NCBI RefSeq assembly: GCF_000519325.1
Contig: NZ_KI912613.1
Span: 4,111,859-4,175,858, forward strand
From: Patulibacter minatonensis DSM 18081
GTDB lineage: Bacteria > Actinomycetota > Thermoleophilia > Solirubrobacterales > Solirubrobacteraceae
Direction of reading: 5' to 3'
DNA length: 64,000 nt
Part shown: piece after piece, positions 33,424-41,910 of the stretch
How positions within the stretch are numbered: position 1 is the first letter of the stretch
Layout of the letters: every line of letters begins with the position of its first letter
Notes under the pieces: generated by a model
Seen by the model: the letters and a program-made list of their open reading frames with translations, nothing else
Told to the model about the DNA's origin: nothing
The model's database searches: none
Program-made: the position numbers and the translations under genes

Positions 33424-33705
33424 GTGTCCGGCGACCATGCGTCGAGTGCGGCGGTGTCTGCGTTCGCGGTGGTGCAACGGCTGCGTCACGTGGCCCGGAC
33501 CGCCGCGTGGCGGGCCGAGACGGGGATCCTTGACATCGACTCGATCGCCCTCCAGGTGGAAGTGCTGCTGCGCCAGGTCAAGGCCGCGCACCGCACCGAT
33601 GGGGCGCTGCCGTTGCAGGACGCGACCGCGGCGCGGCGTCAGATCACCGATGCGATGGTGATCGTGGCCGGCCTCTTGGAATGGGCGGAGAACGACGCGA
33701 CCTGA
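33424..33705 (+). CDS. Small hypothetical protein
   Basis: 93 residues from a GTG at 33424. Family not recognised. It is predicted mostly helical, e.g. VSAFAVVQRLRHVARTAAWR and ITDAMVIVAGLLEWAEN, with no membrane segment or signal. A hairpin follows 25 bases after the stop, supporting a real gene. The start is uncertain because of the strong SD-ATG in another frame upstream. Confidence 0.5.
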   Translation: MSGDHASSAAVSAFAVVQRLRHVARTAAWRAETGILDIDSIALQVEVLLRQVKAAHRTDGALPLQDATAARRQITDAMVIVAGLLEWAENDAT

Positions 33706-33730
33706 CGCCCGGGCACGTTGGCTCTGACAA

Positions 33731-33750
33731 CACCGCTCCTGTCAGCGGTG
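33731..33750 (+). terminator. Hairpin terminator
   Basis: CACCGCT-CCTGTC-AGCGGTG, a seven-pair stem just after the 93-residue hypothetical gene. Confidence 0.5.
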
Positions 33751-33985
33751 CGCGACGTGTCCGGCGCGTCTAATTCCGTGGGGTGCTCGTTGTAGAGATC
33801 GCGACGGGCATCGGTCGTGCCGCCCCAGGAACGAGGCCCGGATTCTGTGAGACCTCCGTCCGGGCGCTCCTCAGCAGGTGCCGGGTTGGCCGGGTCCGTC
33901 CTGTCTTACCCTGATGCCGAAGGACCGCGATGCCTGAGTCGCTGTCATCCCCCTGTCCGCAACGTCGCCGAACCGGTGCGCGGCG

Positions 33986-34153
33986 ATGACGTCGCACCCA
34001 GCCACTCCAGAGGATTGCGACCCCTCGGAAGGGCGTGTCCCGCTCGAGCGGCTGCATGAGCTCCTGGAACGCACCATCGCCACACTTGATCGGCTCATCG
34101 AAGAGCTCGAAGACTCCGGTGATGACGATCCCCAAAGCCCCTCAGACCGTTGA
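33986..34153 (+). CDS. Possible 55-residue helical protein
   Basis: ATG 33986 opens a 55-residue frame: an acidic N-terminus, then a strongly amphipathic helix LERLHELLERTIATLDRLIE with Leu/Ile every 3-4 residues, then an acidic tail SGDDDPQSPSDR. Such a coiled-coil-like pattern is unlikely by chance in this GC-rich DNA. No clear SD. The rest of 33751-34461 shows nothing. Confidence 0.45.
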   Translation: MTSHPATPEDCDPSEGRVPLERLHELLERTIATLDRLIEELEDSGDDDPQSPSDR

Positions 34154-34461
34154 GGTGACCGAGCGCCGCGCCCGCACCTGACGCCTTAGGACACCGGGCG
34201 ATCAACGCGGGTCAAGGATCACGAGCCGGCCGCTGGCGATCGGGCGGCGCGCAGCGATTAGGTCCTGATCTCGTCGGGTCCCGCGCCTGCTGCATTGCGC
34301 GGGGAACCCGGGCGAGCTGGTCGATTGCGGCGCCGGTCAGAGATCGCCGTGGCGCAGCGCGCGCTGCCGGGTTCAGGAGATCCGCACGATGAGCGAGATC
34401 AGGCGAATCGTCGCCTCGTGACCCCGGGTCGCGGCCGGCTGGGGCGCGACCCGACGTCGCG

Positions 34462-34485
34462 GGTTGCTGGGGCGCCAGTGGGTAG
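34462..34485 (+). promoter_or_regulatory. Possible SigB/SigF-type promoter
   Basis: GGTTGC, 12-base spacer, GGGTAG, ending nine bases before ATG 34495; the mRNA would be nearly leaderless, as proposed for the operon at 19415. Confidence 0.4.
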
Positions 34486-34494
34486 TAACGGCGC

Positions 34495-34926
34495 ATGCCG
34501 AGCTACACCGGAACCGTGCAGAGCCCTAGGCCCGCGTCGGAGGTCTTCCCGTACATGGCGGACTTCTCCAACACCAAGGACTGGGACCCCAACATCACCG
34601 AGACCGCCGTCACCAGCGCCGGTAGCCCGATCCAGATCGGGGCGACGTTCCACGTCGTGCAGGGCAGCGGCTTGACCAAGGTCGAGCTGGACTACGAGAC
34701 GATCGAGCTGACCGACGGCCACAAGGTCGTGCTCCGTGCGGAGACCGACAGCTTGGTCTCGATCGACACCATCACCGTCGACGCCGAAGAAACCGGATCG
34801 AAGGTCACCTACGACGTGAACATCGAGCTGAAGGGTGCGCGGAAGCTCGCCGAGCCCGTGATGGCCGTGATGCTGCACCGCATCGGCAAAGAGGCCCGCG
34901 AGGGCCTGCAGAAGCAGCTCAGCTGA
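34495..34926 (+). CDS. SRPBCC/polyketide-cyclase-like protein
   Basis: A 143-residue START-like fold protein: begins MPSYTGTVQSPRPASEVFPY and contains FSNTKDWDPNITE, typical of the polyketide cyclase/dehydrase (CoxG-like) family. Such proteins bind hydrophobic ligands in a central cavity. No catalytic residues can be named. It is monocistronic. Confidence 0.85.
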   Translation: MPSYTGTVQSPRPASEVFPYMADFSNTKDWDPNITETAVTSAGSPIQIGATFHVVQGSGLTKVELDYETIELTDGHKVVLRAETDSLVSIDTITVDAEETGSKVTYDVNIELKGARKLAEPVMAVMLHRIGKEAREGLQKQLS

Positions 34927-35030
34927 ACCCGAGTCCTTGGCGCCGCCCATGGCTACGAACCGGCCGACCGTCCCCGCGTACAGGTATTGCGAGCAGATAT
35001 GACCCGAACCGAGACCAAGCCGACCCGCTC

Positions 35031-35810
35031 GTGTGCGGGGTTCGACCGGTCGCGCGACGCGTGAGTGCGGTCGCTCCGTCGCCTGCCCCCGCGACACCCA
35101 GGCCGCCGGCTCCGAACGCCACCGGCGCCGCTTCGGCCGGGCATCGGTCTGCGGGGAGAGCTATCTGGACGGTTCCTGGGGTCTACGCGCCGCAGGACGA
35201 CACGTGGTTGTTGGCCGAGTGCATCGCGCGTGAGGTCGGGGTCGGTGCCCGGGTGTTGGACCTGTGCACCGGGAGTGGCGCGCTGGCCTGTGCCGCAGCG
35301 CGCGCGGGCGCGCGCGGGGTGGTGGCGGTGGACCTGTCGCGGCGTGCCGCGCTGATCGCACGCGTGAACCTGGTGCGCCATCGGTGTCGTCCTGATGTGC
35401 GCCGCGGCGATCTGTTCGACGTCCTAGGGGCCGAGCGCTTCGACGTCATCGTCAGCAACCCGCCCTACGTCCCTGCATCGACCGATGCGCTCCCGACACG
35501 CGGCCGCGCGCGGGCGTGGGACGCAGGTCGAGACGGCCGAGCAGTGCTGGATCGGATCTGCGCGCAGGCCCCGCAACATCTACGGCCCGGCGGGCGGATC
35601 CTGCTGGTCCAAAGCACGGTCGCTGACCCATCCCGAACGGCGGGGATGCTTGAGGAACAAGGCCTGGAGGTGGAGGTGATCGAGCGTCGAGGGGTCGAGT
35701 TCGGTCCGGTGATGCGCAGTCGTTCCGCACTGCTCCACGCTGGGGCGATGATCACCGCCGGGCAAGACGTGGAGGACCTCGTCGTCCTGCGCGCGACCGC
35801 TCCCCGGTAA
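35031..35810 (+). CDS. HemK-like N5-glutamine/SAM methyltransferase
   Basis: A 259-residue class I methyltransferase. SAM motif I is VLDLCTGSGALACAAARAG and motif IV is VSNPPYVP, the NPPY signature of HemK/PrmC enzymes that methylate Gln, such as in release factors. The first 45 residues are Pro/Ala-rich and disordered; a GTG at 35061 is an alternative start. It lacks the PrmC N-terminal helical domain, and resembles the shorter HemK2-type. Six bases before the VOC gene. Confidence 0.82.
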   Translation: MCGVRPVARRVSAVAPSPAPATPRPPAPNATGAASAGHRSAGRAIWTVPGVYAPQDDTWLLAECIAREVGVGARVLDLCTGSGALACAAARAGARGVVAVDLSRRAALIARVNLVRHRCRPDVRRGDLFDVLGAERFDVIVSNPPYVPASTDALPTRGRARAWDAGRDGRAVLDRICAQAPQHLRPGGRILLVQSTVADPSRTAGMLEEQGLEVEVIERRGVEFGPVMRSRSALLHAGAMITAGQDVEDLVVLRATAPR

Positions 35811-35816
35811 GCCGTC

Positions 35817-36227
35817 ATGGACGTCGACGACGTCGTCGAGATCACCCTGCAGACCACCGACCCGGATGGTCTTCAGCGCTTCTACACGGAGGCGTTCGGG
35901 CTCGAGGTGCTGTCGGAGGAACGCGACCGGAGCTGGCTGAAGCTCGGCGAACGGACCCGGCTGGGGCTTTGGACCCCCGGCAGGAAGGAGTACGGCGATG
36001 AGGGGGGTCGACACGTCCACTTCGCCATGGCCGCAACACCGGGAGGGTTGGACCTGATCTGTCGGCGTCTGACCGACGAGATGGGCGTTGAGGTCAAGGG
36101 ACCGATCGAGCACGACGGCGGCGACCGGTCGATCTACCTCCGCGACCCCGCCGGCAACGTCGTCGAGGTCTGGGACTACTTCGACCGCCCCCCAGGCCAC
36201 CACGAAGGCGTCGACGGCCTCGCGTGA
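35817..36227 (+). CDS. VOC-superfamily (glyoxalase-like) protein
   Basis: A 136-residue VOC protein with paired beta-alpha-beta-beta-beta modules: ITLQTTDPDGLQRFYTEAFG, VHFAMA and IYLRDPAGNVVEVWDYF, with the C-terminal metal-ligand Glu present. It may be a dioxygenase or glyoxalase-type enzyme. It follows the HemK-like gene by six bases. Confidence 0.84.
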   Translation: MDVDDVVEITLQTTDPDGLQRFYTEAFGLEVLSEERDRSWLKLGERTRLGLWTPGRKEYGDEGGRHVHFAMAATPGGLDLICRRLTDEMGVEVKGPIEHDGGDRSIYLRDPAGNVVEVWDYFDRPPGHHEGVDGLA

Positions 36228-36329
36228 CCCGGACCACCCGCGCGACCCCGCGAGGCGGCCGGCGAACGACCAGCCCGCGTCCGGGCGGCGCCATCCGGCC
36301 GCGCAGGACGACACACCCCGCGGGTTGCG

Positions 36330-37004
36330 TCATACGGTGACCCACGTCTCGCCGGTCTCGATTCGTGCGATCGCGTCGTGGTGCGTTTCGCCGAGGAGCG
36401 TTGCGGTCGCGAAGCTTGCGGCGAGGCCGTCGAACTGGCGGTGGTGGCGGAGCATGGCGTGCTTGCCGCCCTGGACGCTGACGTACGCGACCGACGCAGA
36501 TGCTCCCAGCCGACGCGCGAGCGCAGCGGAGCGCTCCGGGGACGCGATCCGATCAGCGGTTCCGTGGACGATCAAGATCCGCTGGTCCGACAGGCCACGC
36601 GGAAGATCCGACGCGAACACGTAGGGCGCAAGCGCCGCGACGCTGCGGACGTTCGGCTGTGCGGCACTGAGCAGCGCCCCGCGGCCCCCGAGCGAGTGCC
36701 CGACGATGCAGACCGGCACCGTTCCGACCCGTTCGGCGATCTGCTCAAGCGCCCACTGGGCGTCCTTGAGGGGTGTGTGGTTGCTGTCCCATCCGCGTCG
36801 GGAGTTCAGCAGCCGGAAGACGGCGAGCCGGCCGCGGCCGGCGTGCGCGATCTTCTTCGCGATCGGGATCATCCGGATCACCGACAGCTGCGTCGGGCTG
36901 ACCATCATGTTCGCCCGACGACTGGCCCCACCGTGGAGCACCAGCACCGCTCCCTCCGGCCGGTCGGGCACGCGGGTCTCGATCAAACGCGGCTGCAAAT
37001 CCAC
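36330..37004 (-). CDS. Alpha/beta-hydrolase
   Basis: A 224-residue serine hydrolase: oxyanion region VLVLHGGASR near residue 20, nucleophile elbow GHSLGGRG near 115, acid ILIVHGTADRIASPER and C-terminal His in GGKHAMLRHH. A GTG start at 37004 follows GGGTAG nine bases upstream, the same spacing as at the neighbouring genes 34495 and 37120. Substrate unknown. Confidence 0.85.
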   Translation of the reverse strand: MDLQPRLIETRVPDRPEGAVLVLHGGASRRANMMVSPTQLSVIRMIPIAKKIAHAGRGRLAVFRLLNSRRGWDSNHTPLKDAQWALEQIAERVGTVPVCIVGHSLGGRGALLSAAQPNVRSVAALAPYVFASDLPRGLSDQRILIVHGTADRIASPERSAALARRLGASASVAYVSVQGGKHAMLRHHRQFDGLAASFATATLLGETHHDAIARIETGETWVTV

Positions 37005-37085
37005 GCGCCATAGCTACCCACCCGCCGCCCGCCGACGCATCACGAACCCCTTCGTTCGTTCCGTCCGGGGGCGGCGGCGGAGGGG

Positions 37086-37110
37086 GATCGCGGCAAGGTG
37101 GCGTGGGTAG
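37086..37110 (+). promoter_or_regulatory. Possible SigB/SigF-type promoter
   Basis: GATCGC, 13-base spacer, GGGTAG, nine bases before GTG 37120. Confidence 0.4.
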
Positions 37111-37119
37111 GGACGGCCG

Positions 37120-37965
37120 GTGCGACGACTCGATCTGGCCCGACACGGCGTCCTGGTGACCGGTGCCACCGGTGGCATCGGACGCGCAATCGCTGAGCAC
37201 CTGCTGCACCGCGGTTGCCGCGTTGCGTTGATGAGCCGGCCCAGCGAACGCCTCGACGGGCTGCTCGAAGAGCTCGACAGCGACAACGCGATCGCCGCGC
37301 CCGCCGAGATCTCCGATCGTGTCCAGGTCACCTCCGCGATCGACGCTGCCGCTGAACGGTTCGGTGGCCTCGATGCGGTGGTCGCGGGGGCCGGGGTCGT
37401 GATCCCCGCCACGATCGGCGAACAGACCGAGGAGGAGTGCCGTTCGGTGATCAACACGAACTTCTTCGGCACGCTGTGGACCCTGCAAGCAGCGATGCCG
37501 CACCTCAACGCCGCCGGCGGGCACTTCCTCGCGCTCGCATCGATCGCCGGGATCATGCCCGCGCCGCTCTCCGGGGTCTATCCGGCCACGAAGGCCGCCG
37601 TCGGCCAGCTCGTCTCGCAGGTCCGGATCGAAACCCGGAACCTGCCGATGAGCGCCGGGGTCGCCTACCTCGGGATGGTCGACACCGAGATGTCCACCAG
37701 CATCAGCGACGACGAACGACTCGGTCGAGCGCTCGACAGCACCCCGTCGTTTCTTACCGGGTCGCTGGATCCCGAAGCCACAGCACGGCGCCTGGTCCGC
37801 GGCCTACAACGTCGGGAGGCGACCATCATCACGCCATGGTGGCTAACGCCGTCCGCAGCACCGGAACTCGCGCTCAAGCGCGCCACCGAAACCGCCATCC
37901 GGTTCAGCGCCCTCGCCCGCGAGCTGCCCACGCGTCGACCCCGCACCCCGCACCCCAACGAATAG
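37120..37965 (+). CDS. Short-chain dehydrogenase/reductase
   Basis: A 281-residue SDR with TGATGGIG cofactor motif (residues 14-21), NTNF, catalytic Ser in LASIAG and Y-P-A-T-K. The C-terminal extension of about 40 residues is basic. It starts with GTG 37120. Substrate unknown; divergent from the alpha/beta-hydrolase, with 115 bases between. Confidence 0.9.
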   Translation: MRRLDLARHGVLVTGATGGIGRAIAEHLLHRGCRVALMSRPSERLDGLLEELDSDNAIAAPAEISDRVQVTSAIDAAAERFGGLDAVVAGAGVVIPATIGEQTEEECRSVINTNFFGTLWTLQAAMPHLNAAGGHFLALASIAGIMPAPLSGVYPATKAAVGQLVSQVRIETRNLPMSAGVAYLGMVDTEMSTSISDDERLGRALDSTPSFLTGSLDPEATARRLVRGLQRREATIITPWWLTPSAAPELALKRATETAIRFSALARELPTRRPRTPHPNE

Positions 37966-38078
37966 CCCGGAGACCGGCCGTGCGCGCCCGGCTTCGGGGC
38001 CGCCGGACCAAAGGCAGCGTCATCGCGAGCTCGCGAGATCTCGCTCGCACGGACCAATGGCGTTGGCAGCGGTCGGCG

Positions 38079-38459
38079 TCACTCGGGGGCGAGGATGAAG
38101 ACGATCGCGCCGAAGTCGGGGTCTTGACAGGTGTCCGCCAAAACTGCGACGACGTCGCGTTCGATGACCTCGCCGACCGCGGCCCCGAGGGCCGGGGCGA
38201 TCATGTCTCCGAACACGCGTCGCTGGTCGCGTACGGCCTTGGTCTCACCGGCCTCGCGCAGCGATTCCTCAACGATCGAGAACCCCCCGCGCAACACGGC
38301 CAGAACGGTGTCACCGGTCAGGTGAATCTTGACGCTCTCGGGACCTTTCCCGTACCGCGTCTTGTACGCGACGGAGATCGCATCCGAAATTCGCTGCTTC
38401 CGCGACCGATCGGACTGCTGCCCCACGGCCGCCTCGTGAGAGTGAGACGACGACATCAT
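38079..38459 (-). CDS. DUF2294 family protein
   Basis: A 126-residue protein matching the DUF2294 pattern: RISDAISVAYKTRYGKGPESV, then ILAVL-type strand (GDTVLAVLRGGFS) and ERDVVAVLADTCQDPDFGAI. The family is common in actinobacteria and bacilli; function unknown. Start is one of two tandem ATGs (38459 or 38456). Upstream region 38460-38960 contains nothing recognisable. Confidence 0.75.
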   Translation of the reverse strand: MMSSSHSHEAAVGQQSDRSRKQRISDAISVAYKTRYGKGPESVKIHLTGDTVLAVLRGGFSIVEESLREAGETKAVRDQRRVFGDMIAPALGAAVGEVIERDVVAVLADTCQDPDFGAIVFILAPE

Positions 38460-38960
38460 CAGCAAAGAATAAGCACCCCAAGGACTCCCAACGCGCTCGC
38501 GCACGGCGGCGCCGGCAAGGGCCGCCCGGCCACGAACGCCAGATTGAACTTCGGCTCGCGTTCGATACCAGGCTGACCGCCTGGCGCGTCATGATCATGG
38601 TGCTGAAAGTTCGCCCGCGGGCGGGCGATCTTGCACCTGAGGTGGCGGAGGGGCCGATGCTTGTCACGGGGCACCGGCCTTCCAACACCGCCCCTATCGA
38701 CGCGACACAGACGGCTCCCGTCGGATGATCTCGCCGCCTCGCCGGTCGCTCGCAGAGCGGAGCGCCGGCCGCTGTGGCGCTCGCGAAACCGGGCCACGAG
38801 ATCCTTGTGGTCCTGCGCGGAGTTCGCGTGCTGCCGCGATTGCGCGTTGCACCTCACGCTCGGCGACCACGGAGCTCACGCGCGCCGAGGCCGCAGGCCT
38901 TTGCGGTTTGGGGACTGAGACGGACATGGATCGGTCGTCGCGGTCGGCGGGCCCAGAGCG

Positions 38961-39140
38961 TCACGGCCGCCGGTGGAGGTCATCGCGCAGGGATGAGCGC
39001 GTCATCGCACCGATCGCTCCCCATCCCGCGCAGACCACCAGGTTCCACAGCAGAGGTGCGTCGGCGAGCGCTCCGGTGGCAGCGGAGAACGTTGCGCCGG
39101 AGATCGCGATCGAGAGTCCAGCGATCGTCGGGGTCGTCAT
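38961..39140 (-). CDS. Small two-helix membrane protein
   Basis: 59 residues from ATG 39140, with AAAGGA nine bases upstream. Two hydrophobic stretches are visible: IAGLSIAISGATFSAATGAL and LLWNLVVCAGWGAIGAM, followed by a basic end (RSSLRDDLHRRP). It is downstream of Hsp20 and in the same orientation, behind a terminator-like hairpin. No family recognised. Confidence 0.55.
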   Translation of the reverse strand: MTTPTIAGLSIAISGATFSAATGALADAPLLWNLVVCAGWGAIGAMTRSSLRDDLHRRP

Positions 39141-39233
39141 ACATCGAGTCCTTTCGGCATCGGGCGCCGGCCGGGGCCGGTGATGCGGAGAGACCGCCAC
39201 CGACCCCGGCCGCGCAGGGTCACCTTCGGCACC

Positions 39234-39272
39234 GGGGCCCGGCCGGACCTCCCACAGCCAGAGCCGGGCCCC
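39234..39272 (-). terminator. Hairpin terminator of Hsp20-2
   Basis: GGGGCCCGGC (39234-39243) pairs with GCCGGGCCCC (39263-39272), 12 bases downstream of the Hsp20 stop. A second large GC-rich stem (GGCCGGGG...CCCCGGCC) lies at about 39170-39210. Confidence 0.6.
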
Positions 39273-39283
39273 GAACCCCGGGG

Positions 39284-39799
39284 TCAGGCGGTGATCTCGG
39301 CGGACTCGCCGCGCTTGCCCGTCGCGGTCTGATCGTCGGTGCCGGCGTCGATCACGTCGTGACCGCCGGTGGTGTCGATCGTGATGCGCCGCGGGCGTGC
39401 CTTGACCGGCTTGGGGATCCGGATCTCGAGGACCCCGCGATCGAACGACGCGACGATCTCGTCCGGATCGACGCCGTCGGGCATCGTCAGCTGCCGACGG
39501 AACGACCCGTACGAGCGCTCCGCGCGCACCAGTCCCTTGTCCTGCTCGGCACTGCGACGCGACCGCGCGCCGCTCAGCGTCAGGACGTTGCGCTCGACAT
39601 CGATCGCGACGTCCTCCGCGGACACCCCGGGCAGATCGGCGAGCAGCACGTACCCGTCCTCGGACTCGTGCAGATCGACCTGCGGCACCCACCCCGAACG
39701 CCGCGCCCCGGTCCCGCCGGAGAACGACGAGAACAGCTGGTTGATCTCGCGCTGCAGGGACCCGTAATCCCCTGCGGACTCCCAACGAACGATGGCCAT
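39284..39799 (-). CDS. Hsp20/alpha-crystallin small heat shock protein (second copy)
   Basis: A 171-residue chaperone with alpha-crystallin domain about residues 42-140: VLLADLPGVSAEDVAIDVE, LTLSGARS and GVLEIRIPKPVKARP. The N-terminal part MAIVRWES plus YGSLQREINQLFSSF is the typical oligomerisation segment, which is missing in the first Hsp20. Promoter sequence shared with Hsp20-1. Confidence 0.95.
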   Translation of the reverse strand: MAIVRWESAGDYGSLQREINQLFSSFSGGTGARRSGWVPQVDLHESEDGYVLLADLPGVSAEDVAIDVERNVLTLSGARSRRSAEQDKGLVRAERSYGSFRRQLTMPDGVDPDEIVASFDRGVLEIRIPKPVKARPRRITIDTTGGHDVIDAGTDDQTATGKRGESAEITA

Positions 39800-39842
39800 G
39801 ACAAAAACCTCCGTGGTTCGAAGAACAGATCTTGCACCCGGA

Positions 39843-39872
39843 AAGATAGAAATCTCAGTCGAAGCGTGTCAA
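39843..39872 (-). promoter_or_regulatory. Hsp20-2 promoter
   Basis: TTGACA (39872-39867 on the minus strand), 18-base spacer, TATCTT (39848-39843). Sequence in and around it matches the Hsp20-1 promoter closely. The remainder of the gap to 40124 has no gene. Confidence 0.7.
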
Positions 39873-40124
39873 GTCTTGAGAGCCCGGAAACCGCTCGAAC
39901 AGATGCCGACCCCGCCGCATCAAACACGCGCTGAGCGACCACCGACGACCGCGCCACCTGGCCGCCCTCGACACCGGCGACCAAGACACCGCTCCCCTCA
40001 TCCCGAAGCAGGCGGTGCAGCTCCCGCGACGGCCTGACCTTCCGACCGCTCCCATCGCACGCGCGAAGCGTCGACACTGCGCAGTCGGCTGTTTCCCTGG
40101 GTTCGCAGGCCGCGACCCATGGGT

Positions 40125-40535
40125 CTAGGTGAGGCGATCAAGCAGCCCGTCGATGGTCACCTGCCACCCGCGGCGCTCTCCTGCGGAGGACCACTCGTCG
40201 GCGAGCTCGGAGCGTTCGCCGACGATGCGATGGATCGCGGAGCGTGCCAGCGCGCGGACCTCCGGCTCCCCCGCCTCGGGGTGCTTGCTGGCCCACGACA
40301 GGACCCCGGCCGGAAGGGCCTCGGGGGTCTCGACCCTGGCGGCCGCGGCGGCGACGACCTCGGCGGCCGCCAACGCTCGCGCGGCCTCGTCCGCGTCGAG
40401 GTCCTCGTCGTCCGGTCGACCGGCGGCGACGTTCAATGCGTCGCGGATCCCGCTCAGCGTGCCGTCGGCGGCGAACTCCTCACACCACCTCGTCGCCGTC
40501 TCGTTCTCCACCACCGACCCGCCCCACGACTCCAC
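40125..40535 (-). CDS. DUF4259 family protein
   Basis: A 136-residue protein beginning with the family signature: VESWGGSVVENETATRWCEE. The C-terminal half is helical and acidic. DUF4259 proteins are small cytoplasmic proteins of unknown function. GTG 40535 is chosen because AAAGGA lies about ten bases upstream; the frame extends to 40544. Confidence 0.7.
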   Translation of the reverse strand: MESWGGSVVENETATRWCEEFAADGTLSGIRDALNVAAGRPDDEDLDADEAARALAAAEVVAAAAARVETPEALPAGVLSWASKHPEAGEPEVRALARSAIHRIVGERSELADEWSSAGERRGWQVTIDGLLDRLT

Positions 40536-40619
40536 CCCGACCACGTCCTTTCAAGCACCAAACCGTCAACGCGAGTATCGCTCAGGCACGGGCACCGACC
40601 GAGCCGCGCGCGAGAACGA

Positions 40620-40832
40620 TCACGAGGCGGAAAACGGCATACGACGCGTCGACCGCACCGGAGCGGCAGAGCGACCAGACATGACCCCGCCAGGCGCAGC
40701 ATCCGCGCCTCGCCCGGCCGCGTGCGACCGTGGCGCGTAGGGCTGGTACGTCCGCAAGGCGCGGCGAGCGGCCACCACGCGCTGCAGGTCCCGGTCGGTG
40801 ATCTTCTCCTCAGGATCTCGATCAACGAGCAT
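40620..40832 (-). CDS. Possible small hypothetical protein
   Basis: 70 residues from ATG 40832. The first half looks protein-like (LVDRDPEEKITDRDLQRVVA), the second half is Arg/Ala/Gly-rich and doubtful. No clear SD. It is upstream of DUF4259 in the same orientation. The surrounding 40833-41107 shows nothing. Confidence 0.3.
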   Translation of the reverse strand: MLVDRDPEEKITDRDLQRVVAARRALRTYQPYAPRSHAAGRGADAAPGGVMSGRSAAPVRSTRRMPFSAS

Positions 40833-41107
40833 GCAGCGTCTCTGCCCTGCACCTCTACGGGAAAACCCGAACGCTCGTGCAGTGCTGGACATCAACGAGC
40901 GTCCGGCACTCGACGTCCCGGTGCCTGCGTTGAAAGCCCCGTTTGGCCGGTTGATTCGATTGCGTGGCAGGGGGTACGTTCACGGTCGAGACGTCCCCCA
41001 ACCCGCCGCCTCGGCGACTCCGAGGCAGGCGGCCACGGTCGCCTCCCGGCGTTCTCGCAGACCACAAGCTCCGGTGGGCTGCGAGAACCCGGACACCCCG
41101 CGCACCT

Positions 41108-41626
41108 CTACTCCGAAGCCTCAGTGCTATGCGCTGCCGACACGGATTCGGCATGCCGGCGCGCGGCGAGCTCGCCGGTGGCGTTCGCGCGACCGGACAA
41201 CCACGCGAAGCCCGCCAGCGCGGTGTCGTTGATCGCACCTATGGTTCCGGCCGCCGCGACCATCCGCGCGGTCTTCGGCGACGCCGCGTGCAGCCCGAGA
41301 AGGCCGAGCCCTACCCACGAGCCGGTGCACCTGGTGCACGAAAGCAACTCCCCGATCGCGTAACGCATGCCGCTGCCACGCGGGGTGCGCGAAGCGTCTC
41401 CGGGCTCGTCAACGAACGGCCGACGGATCCACTCCTCAACCTTCTGCTCCGACAGCACCCGCGTGAACGTGAACGTCGCCACCCCCAAAGGCCCCAGAGC
41501 GCCCGCGCTGGGCGCGTTGCCGGTGCGGCGCGAGATCAGCGTTACGCCCGACAGTGCCGTGGCATAGATCCCGGAGATCAGCGCATAGTTCGCCGGCCGC
41601 GTCGGTGTCTGCCGGATCGTCCTCAC
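41108..41626 (-). CDS. DUF1360 membrane protein
   Basis: A 172-residue protein of the DUF1360 family. Hydrophobic segments near residues 13-30 and 35-60 and a conserved LLSCTRCTGSWVGLGLLGLH, with the paired Cys characteristic of this family, then a C-terminal helix. Role unknown; often found near sporulation or stress genes. GTG 41626 overlaps the upstream stop as GTGA and has GGAGG seven bases before. Confidence 0.78.
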   Translation of the reverse strand: MRTIRQTPTRPANYALISGIYATALSGVTLISRRTGNAPSAGALGPLGVATFTFTRVLSEQKVEEWIRRPFVDEPGDASRTPRGSGMRYAIGELLSCTRCTGSWVGLGLLGLHAASPKTARMVAAAGTIGAINDTALAGFAWLSGRANATGELAARRHAESVSAAHSTEASE

Positions 41627-41910
41627 GACCGGTCCTCCGGCCACCGGCCACGGCGGGCGAAGAACCGACGGGCTCGCGCCTCGTCGTCGCGATCGTCCTG
41701 ACTGCGGATACCCAATCGGATCCAGAGATCAGCGATGACCGCCACCACCGCGGCCGCCAAGAACACAGACGCCAACGCCAAAGACACCGCGACCCCCGCA
41801 CCGACCGCCAGCCCAAAAAGAACGATCGGGATCCAGATGCGAGCGACGCGCCGCTGCGTGTGACCGGCAGGCTCGGACGAGGGCGACGGGGACGGCGTTT
41901 TAGTGCTCAT
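41623..41910 (-). CDS. Small membrane protein
   Basis: 95 residues: a Ser/Pro-rich N-terminus, two hydrophobic helices (WIPIVLFGLAVGAGVAVSLA and FLAAAVVAVIADLWI) and a charged Arg/Asp-rich C-terminus. No family recognised. Coupled to the DUF1360 gene by GTGA, so the two probably form a complex. Confidence 0.7.
   Translation of the reverse strand: MSTKTPSPSPSSEPAGHTQRRVARIWIPIVLFGLAVGAGVAVSLALASVFLAAAVVAVIADLWIRLGIRSQDDRDDEARARRFFARRGRWPEDRS

Noticed and set aside
38694-39183. Open frames between DUF2294 and Hsp20 on the plus strand
   Set aside because: No SD, composition of shadow frames, and they oppose the better-supported 59-residue membrane protein.
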